A stretch of 64,000 bases of DNA from Mesaphorura yosii. Lineage: Eukaryota > Arthropoda > Collembola > Poduromorpha > Tullbergiidae. Each line of letters begins with the position of its first letter. Positions within the stretch are counted from its first letter, which is position 1. The position numbers were made by a program, and so were the translations under genes. Below, piece by piece: positions 48,001 through 60,000 of this stretch. The DNA lies in NCBI GenBank assembly GCA_009869945.1, contig WIXG01000202.1, positions 1 to 64,000 on the forward strand. The letters run 5' to 3'. The notes under the pieces are model-generated. The model did not search any database. It worked only from the letters and a program-made list of their open reading frames with translations, and had not been told where the DNA came from.

Positions 48001-51000
48001 AACTGACAAGCGTTCACTCGCGGATCCAAATCCAAAACTTTGCGGGGGTTTCCATGCTCCGCATCGAACCCATCAGACACCAACGAGATGAGTCCGTCTA
48101 CGACTGCTACGCCGAGAACGGCGTGGGCGATCCCGTCACTTCCAGCGCGAATTTGACGGTTTTTGCAGGTAAGATCACAAGGAAATTCATTCAATCTCGA
48201 GAATTTTTGCAACAGTGAACAAAAACAACCCGAATCGCGACTTGAGTTGGCTTTTGCGTTGGCGCGGTGCTGACTTTGATAAAGTGCCGAAATGCGGCTA
48301 GCGTTCCGCGCAGAAGATGAAAAAAATGTAATTCGCTTTCTTTTTCGCCTTTTCCCCTGCGAAAAGCGAAAAACGCCGAGACCAGGCATACAAGGCAAAG
48401 TGGGTTTGTAGTTGTGAGTTGCCTGCCTGCTGGCTGCGTGCATGGGCGCGTGAGATGGATGACTGAAATATTTCTGTCAAAATCGCAAGCGCAGAGAATC
48501 ACAATCGCAGACGCCAAGCCAATCGCAATCGCCCAAGTGCAGTGCATCTCGTTCAGGTTGACTCATCACAAAAGACATTTTAGCCTGATGAAAGCATCGA
48601 TCTCGAGTCAAAATATTGAAAACGCGCGCGCGGAGGAAAATTCCGATTCTTGATTCTGGTCTTTCTGGGAAAGCAACAACAGCAAAACCCAACTTTTACA
48701 TTAATAACATTGTTATGAGGTGGCTTTTTTTATTTTCTTCCCTGCGCTGACCATTTTTCTCGTCGCCTTTCGCCATTTTGCCATGAAAAGGATTAACGAG
48801 CAGCAGTGTAATACGTAAACGGTCAACACAATTTCAAGAAGAAAAGAATTACGCAACAAAACAAGCTGACCGAGTCGCCTTATCACACGAACCAGTGGCA
48901 GAAGCGCCCGCAAATTCATTCACTCTTCACATTCACAGCACAGCCGACTTGTCGCAGAATAAATTTTGCTACGGTTAATTGCCATTGTCGCGTCTCACCT
49001 GGAAAATCGATGCTGGACACTTTTCTCGTTTCTCGTTGCTTGCTGCTTCGATTCTTCGAGAAAACAAATCTTCGAGCAAGACAGTTTAGGATGGGAAAGA
49101 TTACAATTTAATAGTGGCATGGCGTATAAAACTCAAACTGCCAGTGCCACGCGCTTCGCTGCGTGGAGATTATCTTCTTAGCCTGTGGACAGGCGAGATA
49201 CTTGCTTCTTTTCGTCTTCTGGTCTGGTCATCTCGATTTTGATCCTCCTCATTCGCGTAGGTGGTTGGAGGCTGGAGCGTTCAGCGTTTGTCGTTCGACG
49301 CTTTTCCGCAACATTAGCGCCAGTGCGTGCTCATGCGTGTGGAGATGGGCGCTTCAGAAGATGAGTTTATCCTCCAGCCACGCCACGACCAGCGTTTTAC
49401 GGTCAAACTCGAGCCGGGCTTTAAAATCCATCCATAAAGTGACGGGAGAGACGTTGACGAGAAGAAAATAACGAATCACTTCCTTCTGATTGATTAATGA
49501 ACTGTATTTCACCGAAATGCAATCCAGAACAGAAATCGTCTGCAGTTGCAAGTCGTAAGCAAATTAATGAACTCAAATTTAATTACGCGGCAACGCTAAC
49601 ACCAGCCGAAGACGTCACGGCATGACACAACAAAGACAATGAAATTATTTTCGTTATGACGGGCCGGAAATGAAATTCTTCAACCCACGACGAAATTCGT
49701 GTGCACCAGCACCAACTTTCATCTTAATCTGTTTTATAATCTGCGCGGCGCGTGCGTGCGCGCGTGGGACGATCACGAACGAACGCGAGCGTTGGCCGAG
49801 GAGTTGAAATTGGATAAAGTGGAGTGGATTCCCACGAGGCGAGGCTACTTTGCCTTGCCATCTTTGCTTTCTTCTTCTGAAAGTGGATTTTTCCTTTTCA
49901 TTTCTTTTCCTCTGCACTGAACTGCACTGTACAAGTCTCAATTTCATTTCTGCTCTTGTTCGCCAGCACTCGAGAGATCGCGGATGCGGATCTGTAACTC
50001 TTTCGATAACGCGAATAGCGTGGCGAATATTACGCGAAGAGCAATAATCTTTGTACACAGTTCGTAGTCGCGAATCGCAGTCACACAAGAAGCAGCAAAG
50101 CAAAATGGGACAACGACAAATCGAAAGATGAAGATACAAAAGTCTTTTATTGGATTTCTTGTCCCGATTCCGTCTTTTGTGTGTGCAACAATGCGCGGAT
50201 CACAATTCGATTAATTTCCAGGCGGGAGACGACGCGATGATTTTAAAGTTGACAAAGTGACAGAAATTTTACACCGCGGAATGAAATGAATAAAGAGATT
50301 TCCGACTCCGATGTGAGTAAATACATTATTGACAAATTGAATTTGAATATGACACGCTCCGTCCTCGGAGCGGGCGGAGCTCCCCTCCTGAAAGACGGTC
50401 CGAGGCTGAGTGCAAAGTGTTGATTTGTAAACTGGTGCGTGTTTGTGAATTGGGAATTTGCTTTCTGCTTTCTGAGAGCCGAGATAAAATTCGTGTTCGT
50501 CTTTCGTGTTTCGTTCGTGTTTACGGATGACTTCATAATTTGAATTAGAATTAGAAACTTTTCAATCTTTTCGGAAAGGAAGGGTACAAATCTTGAAAGC
50601 GAAAACGATGGACGAGTCGCAGAAGGCTAGCAGGGATTAAAATCAGTTTTAATTGAAAATTAAGAGCTTCAGATGACGGATCTCCGGTGCAAGCCGAACT
50701 GTTAAATGTGAAAACTCTCATTTTCCGAAACCATGAAAAATCTTTACGGCACGCGGCACGACGTCCGACTCGAAATTAGAACGCATCTTCTCATTTTACG
50801 ATTTTGTGTCTTTCATCTTCTCAGCTCGCACTTGAATTTTATGGCTATCTAAATTTCAACACAGTCGCGCATGTTTTGTGTCTCGATTATTGAAAAAAGA
50901 TGACCATTCCAAAACACAATCCAAGTCGCATTCGCATTTCTGCGGTCTGAAATTGAATCGCGTGTGGCAATAAAAGACGGAATGAAAATATTGTATCAAG

Positions 51001-54000
51001 ATGATGATTACTTGGTCTTGCGAAGGGGAGGACAGAAATCTGATCGCATCACGAGCAATGAGGCACGAGATTGAGAGGACAAGTGCGGAAGGGTTGCTGG
51101 AGCATTTTTGGAAGGATAATGCATCCATCATCTCTCGCATATAATAAAGTTCTCCAGCCACGACTGCAGCCACGCGCAGGAGAAAAAGAAATGTCATTTC
51201 GTCTTTATCTCCTTTCTCCCTCTTTTTATTCTGTATCTTCTGCGTGTGCTTCTTCTTTTGTGCCTGAGAGATTTTTGTACTTGTACTTGGCTCTTGAAAA
51301 GTCGGTTTCATTTTGTTATAATTCAAGATTCCACAGCCAAAGCCCGGGATTTGCGCCGGCCGTGCTTCCTTCTCCTCTTTTGCATTCCACATTTCGTGCA
51401 GTGAACGCTGACATCTTCCATTGTGTTTATATTAAATTAGACATTCAAACACGCCACGGCAAGTCAGGCCACGACACGACACGACAGGCAACGCATTTTG
51501 TATTGCATTGACGAAAGGCAATGAAACTTTTAATTTGGGCCGACGCAATCGAATTCTTTTTCTTTTTCCTCCACGGGTTTTGTAAGATCAAAGTGGCTAA
51601 ATTTTGGGCCCGGCACGGCTTCGTCGTAGCCATCGTCAGAAAATCAAACAAAAACTGTCCACGCTGCATATTTTTGAATGTTTGGCATTGTATTTGCTCA
51701 TTTGCTCGTTGTTGCTGAAATAATGGCCTGCTAGCCGCGTGTCTCGTGTGACACATCAAAGTTGATGCGCGTTTTTGTAAAAAGTGACCAAGTCAGAAAT
51801 ACAAGAAATCCTTCTTCCATCTTAGAACCATTCACCTGTTTAGATTTTTACAGAAGATGAAAAATTCTAAACTTATTCAACGGCGGGCGTTCTTTTCGTG
51901 TATGTTGCATTGAACTCAGGTGGTAAGATTTTAATTGCCTACTCCTCGAACAAAGAAGCAGCAGATTCTTTATCCATTGTCATTGTAATCCTAGAATTTA
52001 ATCTTTAATCTTCAAAACTCAATTTTGGCAAGATGCGAATGGGAATACGATTACAGTGAAAACGTTGAATCCTTTGCAGCTAGCCTTCACTTTGGCACAA
52101 AAGCGTTACAGTCACCGTCGAATCGCATATTGCATTTGCATCCGCGGTTGCGGTGCACGCACACACCCGAACGCGCAGGCACCGGAAATGAAAATTTTTC
52201 TGTTTGGAATAAACAGGAAATGACCACGTCTAAATACGTCGTCTTCTACTTCTCTTCTCTTCTACGTCGGATAGAAATGGCAAATCGCGTCTCAAAACCC
52301 AAAGCCGCAAAGTATAAAATTTTCTATTTCGGTTTTGAGTGATTTCCTGTCTGTACAGGCACCTCAGAGCTCGATTTCCTTCTTTCTTCTTGGCTCCGGC
52401 TTTGCTCTTGCTCGAGATCGCATTGACAATTCACAGTATCGACTGAGCTTGACAGCAACACAACACAACATACAAATGCATTTAAATGCATTTAACGCTC
52501 ACCGTCTTCCATAACGCGCTTGCATATCACGTCTGGCGTCTTCTTATCGCTTTGTTACCATTCTCCCATTCTCCGGCGTGCCAAATACTTGCTCCGAATT
52601 ATCATGCGGGCGGCCAGGCGGAAGGCGGAAGTGCAAGAAAAATGCTGCTGGTCCATTGATTCCCTTTGCCGTTCCCGCATTCGACTCCACTCGAGAATTT
52701 ATGCACAAAAGTTCGGCGTGGCGTGGCCATAAATCTCCAGGGCCTAGTCCGAGTCCAGCTAGACCAGGCGGCCAACATGTCCGGGCGCGGACGCATGTAC
52801 AGCAAAGCAACAAGTCAAAGTATCTTGTAAGCTGTCGGCCGCTACAAGATCAAGATTAATTCATCTTCGTACCAGGCAAAGAAGTCAAGTCGACGCTGTA
52901 CTGCGACGCGCTGTTCGATTCTAATTAGCAGCAGCAGAACGACATGGCTTAGCATAATTTTCACGAGTGAAATACGGCACGGACTTTCACTATGCATGTG
53001 AAAATGCGATTCTAAATTTAGCATTCGCATCTTTGTCTTGACTGCTGCTTCTCCACGCATGATTCTGCATTGTATGTGGGACGACTCCCGCGGGAATGCC
53101 CGGCAGTCTACTCGTAATGGCTTCTGTACTTCGCGTACGTGTGGCAGATAACGCGAGCGCGGATGCGGATCTTTGCACGAGCATTGTTGTACTCGTAGTG
53201 CGAGACACGACACGACAAGACAAGAAGAAAAAGAACAAGTCGACTGAGTGAGTGAGTTGAATCGTTGAAGGAATGAATGAGATTCAGTTTCTTTTTACCA
53301 TTTGCTTTCATCCCATTTACCATTTTAAGCACAGCAGAAGAGCAGCAGCAGAAGAAGATAATGCTCTCGTCGTGTCATCGTGTTTTGTATTGCAAAAATT
53401 GTACCCGTTGAATTCGTGTATTCTGTTGCGAATGCGAATTCCTCACGAGTGCCATTTCACCAGCATTTATCTTGACTTTGCAGCCAGCAACGAGCAAAGG
53501 CGTTTCAAGCATTTCAAAGTGCTTCCTTCCAGAATCTCTGACGAGCAGTCATTCTCGATGAGAGATGATGTTGGCTTTTGTCATCCGCATCCCGAAAGGA
53601 TGCGGATCTCGGCCGAGAGTGACTGTCGAGAAATATTTCATCTAATTTCATATTCAGGCAAGATCATTTGCCATTTCCAGCCAAGCCAGGTAGCAAAACA
53701 CGAGATAATGTATGCAAATGCTCGTCGACATTTTCAAACTCATCCGTCGCGCATCGCCGCGGTTTCTCGTGTGGGAATTCCGGCCGGCACCTCAGCGCGG
53801 CGCGGGGATTTGAAAGTTAATCTCGCCCGGCCCGCCCACACACGACGAAGGCACGAGCATCCGCATTGGTCTGCAATAAAATATAATTCGAAATAGAAAT
53901 AATAGCAAATGGAAAAAAAAACAATCCAAACTTTCAAACTGTAATGACTTTCTCCACTTTCTCCAGCGCTGATTTTGTATGCATCGAATTTTTCCGACGT

Positions 54001-57000
54001 TGAGAAGAAATCGGATCTCGTTTTATTGCGAGTGTTGAGAAACTTGAATAAAATAAATCAAATGAAATAATTTTTTGAGAAAACACGACTCGGCTTGGCG
54101 CGGCGCTGTGGTGAAAATTTACATGCCTTGCAAAGGCTCAGGCAAAGGGAAAGCAAAAAGATGCGGATCTTTACAATTATGATGCAGATTAAGGCCGAGA
54201 TGAGATGAGATGAATTCATCTGCAGGCAGGCAATGTAATATTTACAACCATTTTATTAAATTGGCCACAAAGGAGTCGGTCCACGGCACGAGGCGCTGGT
54301 GACAATGACTCCATCTCCGCCACGCCACGCCGCGCTGCGACGGAGCTCATCTTCGTGTTCATCTTCGTCAGACTGCAAACTGCTGTTCTGCGACTGTGAC
54401 AAGGCTGAACAGATTAAATTTTGCATTGTCAGCAAAAAATATTAAATGAGAAAAATGAAGAGACAAAGTGCAGGCACGAGGCTTAAAAATGATTAGAATT
54501 TCCACTCGGGCTTTCTTTTGCTGCTTCGTCGCTGTTGACAAAAGAAATTGTGGGAGATTCGGGACGAGTCTCTTCTTGTTCGCGTCTTTGGCAATAAAGT
54601 GTCAAAAGCGTGTCGCTTGGCTGATCGAGATCCGCATCTGCATCTGCACCTTGCCCGCCCATTATTGCCCGGTTAAGGGCGTTTAGTGCCTGTTGATGTC
54701 GCGGCGTGGCATCATTTTTTTCGCGTACGCGTATCACGGAAGATGATGCGTTGAAGATGAAGAAGCAGACGAAAAACAGACGCACTTTCACAAATGCACG
54801 ACAGTCCCTCGAGAACCGCGTTCGCATCTTTTTATGCACACGCCATGCACTTTTCTGTTCATGTGTAAATTCTGTGAAAAAGAAGATGCGATCACGAAGA
54901 CGCGGGTTTAAGCCTTTAAAATATATTGCAGTCGAGTCGTCGAGTTGTCCGTGGGGACTCGGTTTTTAAAACTCTTCATGTTTATGACAAAACGGGGAAT
55001 GATGAGCGAACAGAGACGGCGCGGAAGATGAAAAGATGCAGATCATTCTTGACAAATGCCCAAATACTGCCTTCCCGCCACGAATAATCTCATAAAAGCG
55101 AAGGTGAAAGGAGACAGACAAAAGATGGAAAGTGAATGCGATTTGAAAGTTCGCGCCACGCCGCGCGCGCGTTCGCTTATTGTGTTGGTCTTATTAAATT
55201 TAAAAGTTTGGGTTCAATCTAATGAAGAGGCGCGTCGCCTCGTGCCAAAGTCGAGTCGTGCGTCATCTGCAAAGCAAAAGAAGATGCAGACGCAAAGGAA
55301 AGCGATCTCAAGCTGATGAAGGTTGTCAAGTTGTCAACTGACGACGAAATGCGTCAGAGATTTGATTATCTGCTTTGGTTCCGACTCGAGTGGTCATCTG
55401 CCTCGATCGTATCTCAATTTCAGTGATACAAGATAAATATGAGATACGAAATTGAGTGTGTGAATGTGGAGATTACGAGATTACGAGAAAAGTGGATTAG
55501 GCGATAAAAGTTGAGTGTGGGAAGATGAAGATCGATCATTTTCAATAAACTGCGCGGCGTGGCTGACTCTTTTCAATTTATTGCCCGAATCTCGTTTATC
55601 GTCTTTCATCTTCGAGTGCGGCGAATCCTCGAGCATTTCAAAGAAATTGCATTGCTGAATGCTGACACGGATTACGGGAGATTAAAAGCAAATTATGAGC
55701 GTGGAGGATTAAAATTGGGAGAGACGCGCGCCACATAAAGCAAAGCAAAGAGAAAAGGAGGAAGACGAAGCGGAGTTTGGAAGATGCTGTCGTCAGAAAT
55801 GAGTCATTAAATTGCGCACAGTTGACAAATCTAATTTGGCGTCCGCGTTTCTTCTCGTAGTGGAAAAGTGGCAGGCAGTTTTCTTTCTTTGTCTTCTTTG
55901 TCTTTTCTCGGTCGTGATCGTGATCCACTTTTCTTTCACTTTGCGAGATGCGGCTCGTCAGATAAAAAGATGAAATCCGAAGCGACAACATTTCCAAGAT
56001 TTTCAGTCGATCTGAAACGCCGTGCCATGCGAGCAATTCGGCGAGATGCGATTGGGTTTCATTGCTGCAATTCTCGTGCTTCGCGTCTCGCAGGCGTGCG
56101 CGTAATTTGAGTCGATAATTTGTGTTTTGATGAAAACGTCAGTCAGCCTGTCACTTTGCATTTAATCTGCGTCGTTACGCGACACGCCCAAGAATAAAAC
56201 TCCTCCAGCAATGAGCCAACTAACGCCTCGTGCCTTTGTCTTTTCTGTTTCTGCAGATGGAGAACTGCCGCATGGATTTCCTGTGATAACACGTAAGTAA
56301 TCAATAATCAATTAGCTAACCAATACGACGAGGAGATAGATTTGGCAGGCAGATCGCTGATCGTATCGTCTTTAACTGCAGATCCTCCACAGACGAAGGT
56401 GGTCGAGAAGGGACGGCAGGCGACGCTGAGCTGCGGGGCGACGGGGCAGCCGCCTCTGGTCATCACGTGGATCAAAGACCTGTTGCCCATCCAGCCGAGC
56501 GATCGATTCGCGTTCGTGGGTGACATGGGAGGTAAGAACTTAAGAACAAAACTCTAATGCTCGATACTTCGATCAGCGGCCAAAAAACGCTGGCTTTGGC
56601 GTTGGAGGGTGCTTGAGCCTGTAAATTATTGCCTGTGTCCTAGAAATTAATTTCACGGCCCCCACCCAAACCAGACACCAGGAAAGACGGAGACGGCTTT
56701 CAGTTGCAGGCCCATAAGTAGCCAGCCCAGCAAGTTAGCATAACAATGGTCCATTTATCATGTCCTGCCTGCCACTACTGCCATTGTGATAATAACTTGC
56801 AGTGTTTTGTATTATGTTTTGGGCTTACAGATGTAGGACATCATATTTTACAATAACTTTCTGCTGGCTGCTTGCTAGCTTCTCCCAGGACCAATTTAGC
56901 ACAGTGCAGTGGAAGCAACGCAGTCGTGAATAAGGGGACATGAATAATGCGCGAGACAGTCAATCTTCATTAGATGACACTTTATTTGAAATGAATAACT

Positions 57001-60000
57001 TCCTTCCTACGAGCCGAGAAGGCTACAAGTTTCTTTGCCATTCTATTTAAGTGTCTGTCCTGCCCAACGGCGGCTCGTAATTTATGTGCGATGCATTTGT
57101 CAGGGCTGCTGACTGCTAACTGCTAAGACGTGCGCAGATGACAAAGTCACGCTGCAGCGCCCAACGCAGCGCTAAATTGCTGATTACTGATTTATTTTTG
57201 TTTTGTTTAGAAACGCTGCAGATCAACGACGCTGGCGAGCAGGATGCCGGAAGCTACGAGTGCGTCGTGTCGTCGGGCGACAACGTGGAAACCAGCCCAA
57301 GTGCCAAACTCTACGTCAAAGGTAAGCAAAACTGGAGCCATTGTCCAGGAACTCATGCATATTGAACAGATTCGCCGGTCCGGAAGGAAAAGCAAACCGC
57401 ACGGCGCGTATTTCAATTTTTGTTATTTCAAGTAATTACACAAAACGCACTCCGTGTAAAGAGGCAGCCTGTCTGCCACTACCCCAGTATTTGCAATGAT
57501 ATCACATTCGCCAGGCATTCGCGGCAGTGTTTGTATTTGTGGTTTATTTGAAGATGAGATCAAACTCAAGCACTTCACGCAGCAGAGAGTAAGACAAAAA
57601 TGCAAATGAGGCACGAGAACAGAGCGAAAGGGTTGTAAATTCAGACAGCAAGGCAATGCAAGGCAGGCAAGCATAATTACAGTGCGTGCAGATCGATTCA
57701 GGTTCCAGGCAGGCAGAGGTTCCAGATTCTGGAGTTCTGAAAAGGAAGGCCAGGAAAGGAAAGGAATCTTTTAATGGATTTACGCACTCGCACCCGCTCC
57801 GCCGAGACGGGCCGCGGCTGCATTCCGATGAAAATGGAAAAGTTTCCAGCACATATTGTAAAAATGTAAACTGCCGCCGCAGCCGCACGCCGGAAAAATC
57901 TTTACAGAGAAAGTTTGGCCATTTACTTTAAACTGTTATTTCAGTAGGCGGAAATGGAACGGAGTTCTAAACATTAATGTTTTTGCTTTCACCACAACAC
58001 GGCCAAAACGCCAAAATCAAGCCGCAGCCACGGCTTATCTCATCGTCAACGCTTGTTTTCTGTATCGTAAAGCGCAATTAGCAATTAGTGTTGTGGCTCA
58101 TTTTACGAGTCCTTAATTTGCTTAACGTCCGTTTAAAAGTTTATAATTGCAAAAGTGTTGATGGGCACGGTCGCGTGGTTCGGATTTCATCAGCGAAAGA
58201 GGCCCAATGCTCAGGTGCGTCTTTAACCCACGCCATGGCAGCGCCTGGAATTTGTCAGCAAGATTAATGCAGGGGTTCATAATTTCATATCTGCGAAGAT
58301 GTCCGCGTATAAATCTTCATTTTCCAAGTAGAAAAAAGTGCCGAGCCTGCCATTTGCATTATTGCACGACGAACCGAGCCCCTTCGTCCCTCGGCGCCCG
58401 CGCCCGAACTCCGAATTCGGAGGGTTATGAGACTTTGTATCGAGCTTGACACACGCAAGACGCGAGACAGGCCAGAAAACTAAAAAAAAGTTGCTGTGCT
58501 CCGTAATTTTTGCCTCCGCCTCGCATATTTTATAATGAAGGTCTTGATTTTGACGGTAAACCTACGCTGGGGAATTTACAGATGAGCCACTACCGCCGAC
58601 CGAAAAGCCGAAATGGAAAAGAGCAATAAATTTTTCATTTCTCCAGGGCCAAGTGCAAGTGCGTTAAATCCTGACTCGGTTTTCTTTTTTGTTGTTTCGT
58701 TACAGAGCGCCGCGTCCCGCCCGAGTTTTCTGTGCCACCGGAGCCGCTGTACGAAGTGATGTTGGGGGCTGACCTGAACCTGACGTGCGTGGCGGTGGGG
58801 TCGCCGATGCCGACGGTGCGTTGGCGGAAGGGGGTCGAAGATCTGACTCCGGACGACGCGATTCCGATCGGGAAGAACATTCTTTTCCTGCGGGGGATTG
58901 GCGAGACGGCTGTGTACACGTGCGTGGCGTCGTCGAAGCTTGGACTGAAGGAGATCAACACGACTGTCAAGGTTCAGAGCCTCCCGAAGCCCCCGAGTCG
59001 GGTCCGCGTCTCGGACGTGACTGCGACAAGCGTGCGGCTGACGTGGAGCTACGAGCCCGAGACGGACACGCCAGAGGACATCACCTACTACGTCATTCAG
59101 TACAAACCAAAGTTCTCCAATCAGGACTTCTCCGAGATCAGTGGCGTGCTCAATCAGGAGCACATGATCGGTTCCCTCAGCCCCTACACCGACTACGAGT
59201 TCAGCATCGTCGCTTTCAACAAGGTCGGGCGTGGGCGGGCCTCCGAGGCCGTCGAGGCGACGACCGGCGAAACAAGTAAGTCTCCATCACCCAACGCAAC
59301 GAGTTGAATTAATTTACCTTAATTATCTTAATTAACTATCACCGCTCTGATTGTTCGTTCAATGCAAACATAAACAAAAGTGGACACGCCGTTCGGAAGC
59401 AGCTCAAGTAAGATGAAAATCTCGTCCCAGCACGGTTCAAAGCACAAAGCACAGCGTCTTATTTAGTCCTAGCCAGCTTCGTTTATTTTATTGATTTCGT
59501 ATTTGTTGCAATTGTACAAGTAGAAAAGAAAGTAGGTGCACTGTAAAAAGCAAATCCAATCTAAGTTGGTTGTAGAGCAGAAAGCAATAAGCAATGTAAA
59601 CTGAGCACGCATTTTCATAATAATCCTAAGCCAGGACCTTAATTTCGTGGTTTTCTTGTTTCAGAGCCCAAATCAGCTCCTCGGAATGTGAACGCTCGGC
59701 CGCTGAGTTCAAGTCAGATGCTTGTCAACTGGGACGAGCCAGAAATGCCCAACGGACAAATAACCGTAAGACAAAGACTGCCTGGACAATGGTTAAGAAT
59801 TAAATTACTTGATTGACTCGCTCTTTGCTGCGCAGGGCTACAAAGTTTACCACACGAGCAACCCGACGCTCCCGCTGGCGCAGTGGGACGCGAAGCGCGT
59901 GGAGTCGAACCTGATGACGACCATTCATGATCTCATGCCACGCACCATCTACACCTTCCGCGTCCAGGCGTACACTGCTATCGGGCCGGGGCCCGTGAGC

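Larger units (their letters stand above)
48169..56256 (+). other. 8.1 kb Lar intron
   Basis: No exon is recognised. It carries five copies of GATGCGGATC in either orientation (49983, 53162, 53599, 54160 and 54629), a perfect 10 bp hairpin at 53583-53607 and GAGAT x3 (54197-54213). A 207-codon frame at 53273-53896 has no recognisable domain. Confidence 0.6.

Noticed and set aside
47841-48443. 200-codon minus-strand frame over the Ig1 exon
   Set aside because: It is the shadow of the Ig1 exon, whose plus-strand peptide has the Ig cysteines, Trp and Lar-specific motifs.
53273-53896. 207-codon plus-strand frame in the 8.1 kb Lar intron
   Set aside because: No family resemblance. It contains the GGATGCGGAT hairpin and simple repeats, which argues for non-coding DNA.
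56532-57210. Search for a vertebrate-type meA microexon inside Ig2
   Set aside because: No short segment with both a fair acceptor and donor and matching phase 1-1 was found. Exons 56382-56531 and 57211-57321 already give a complete Ig fold.
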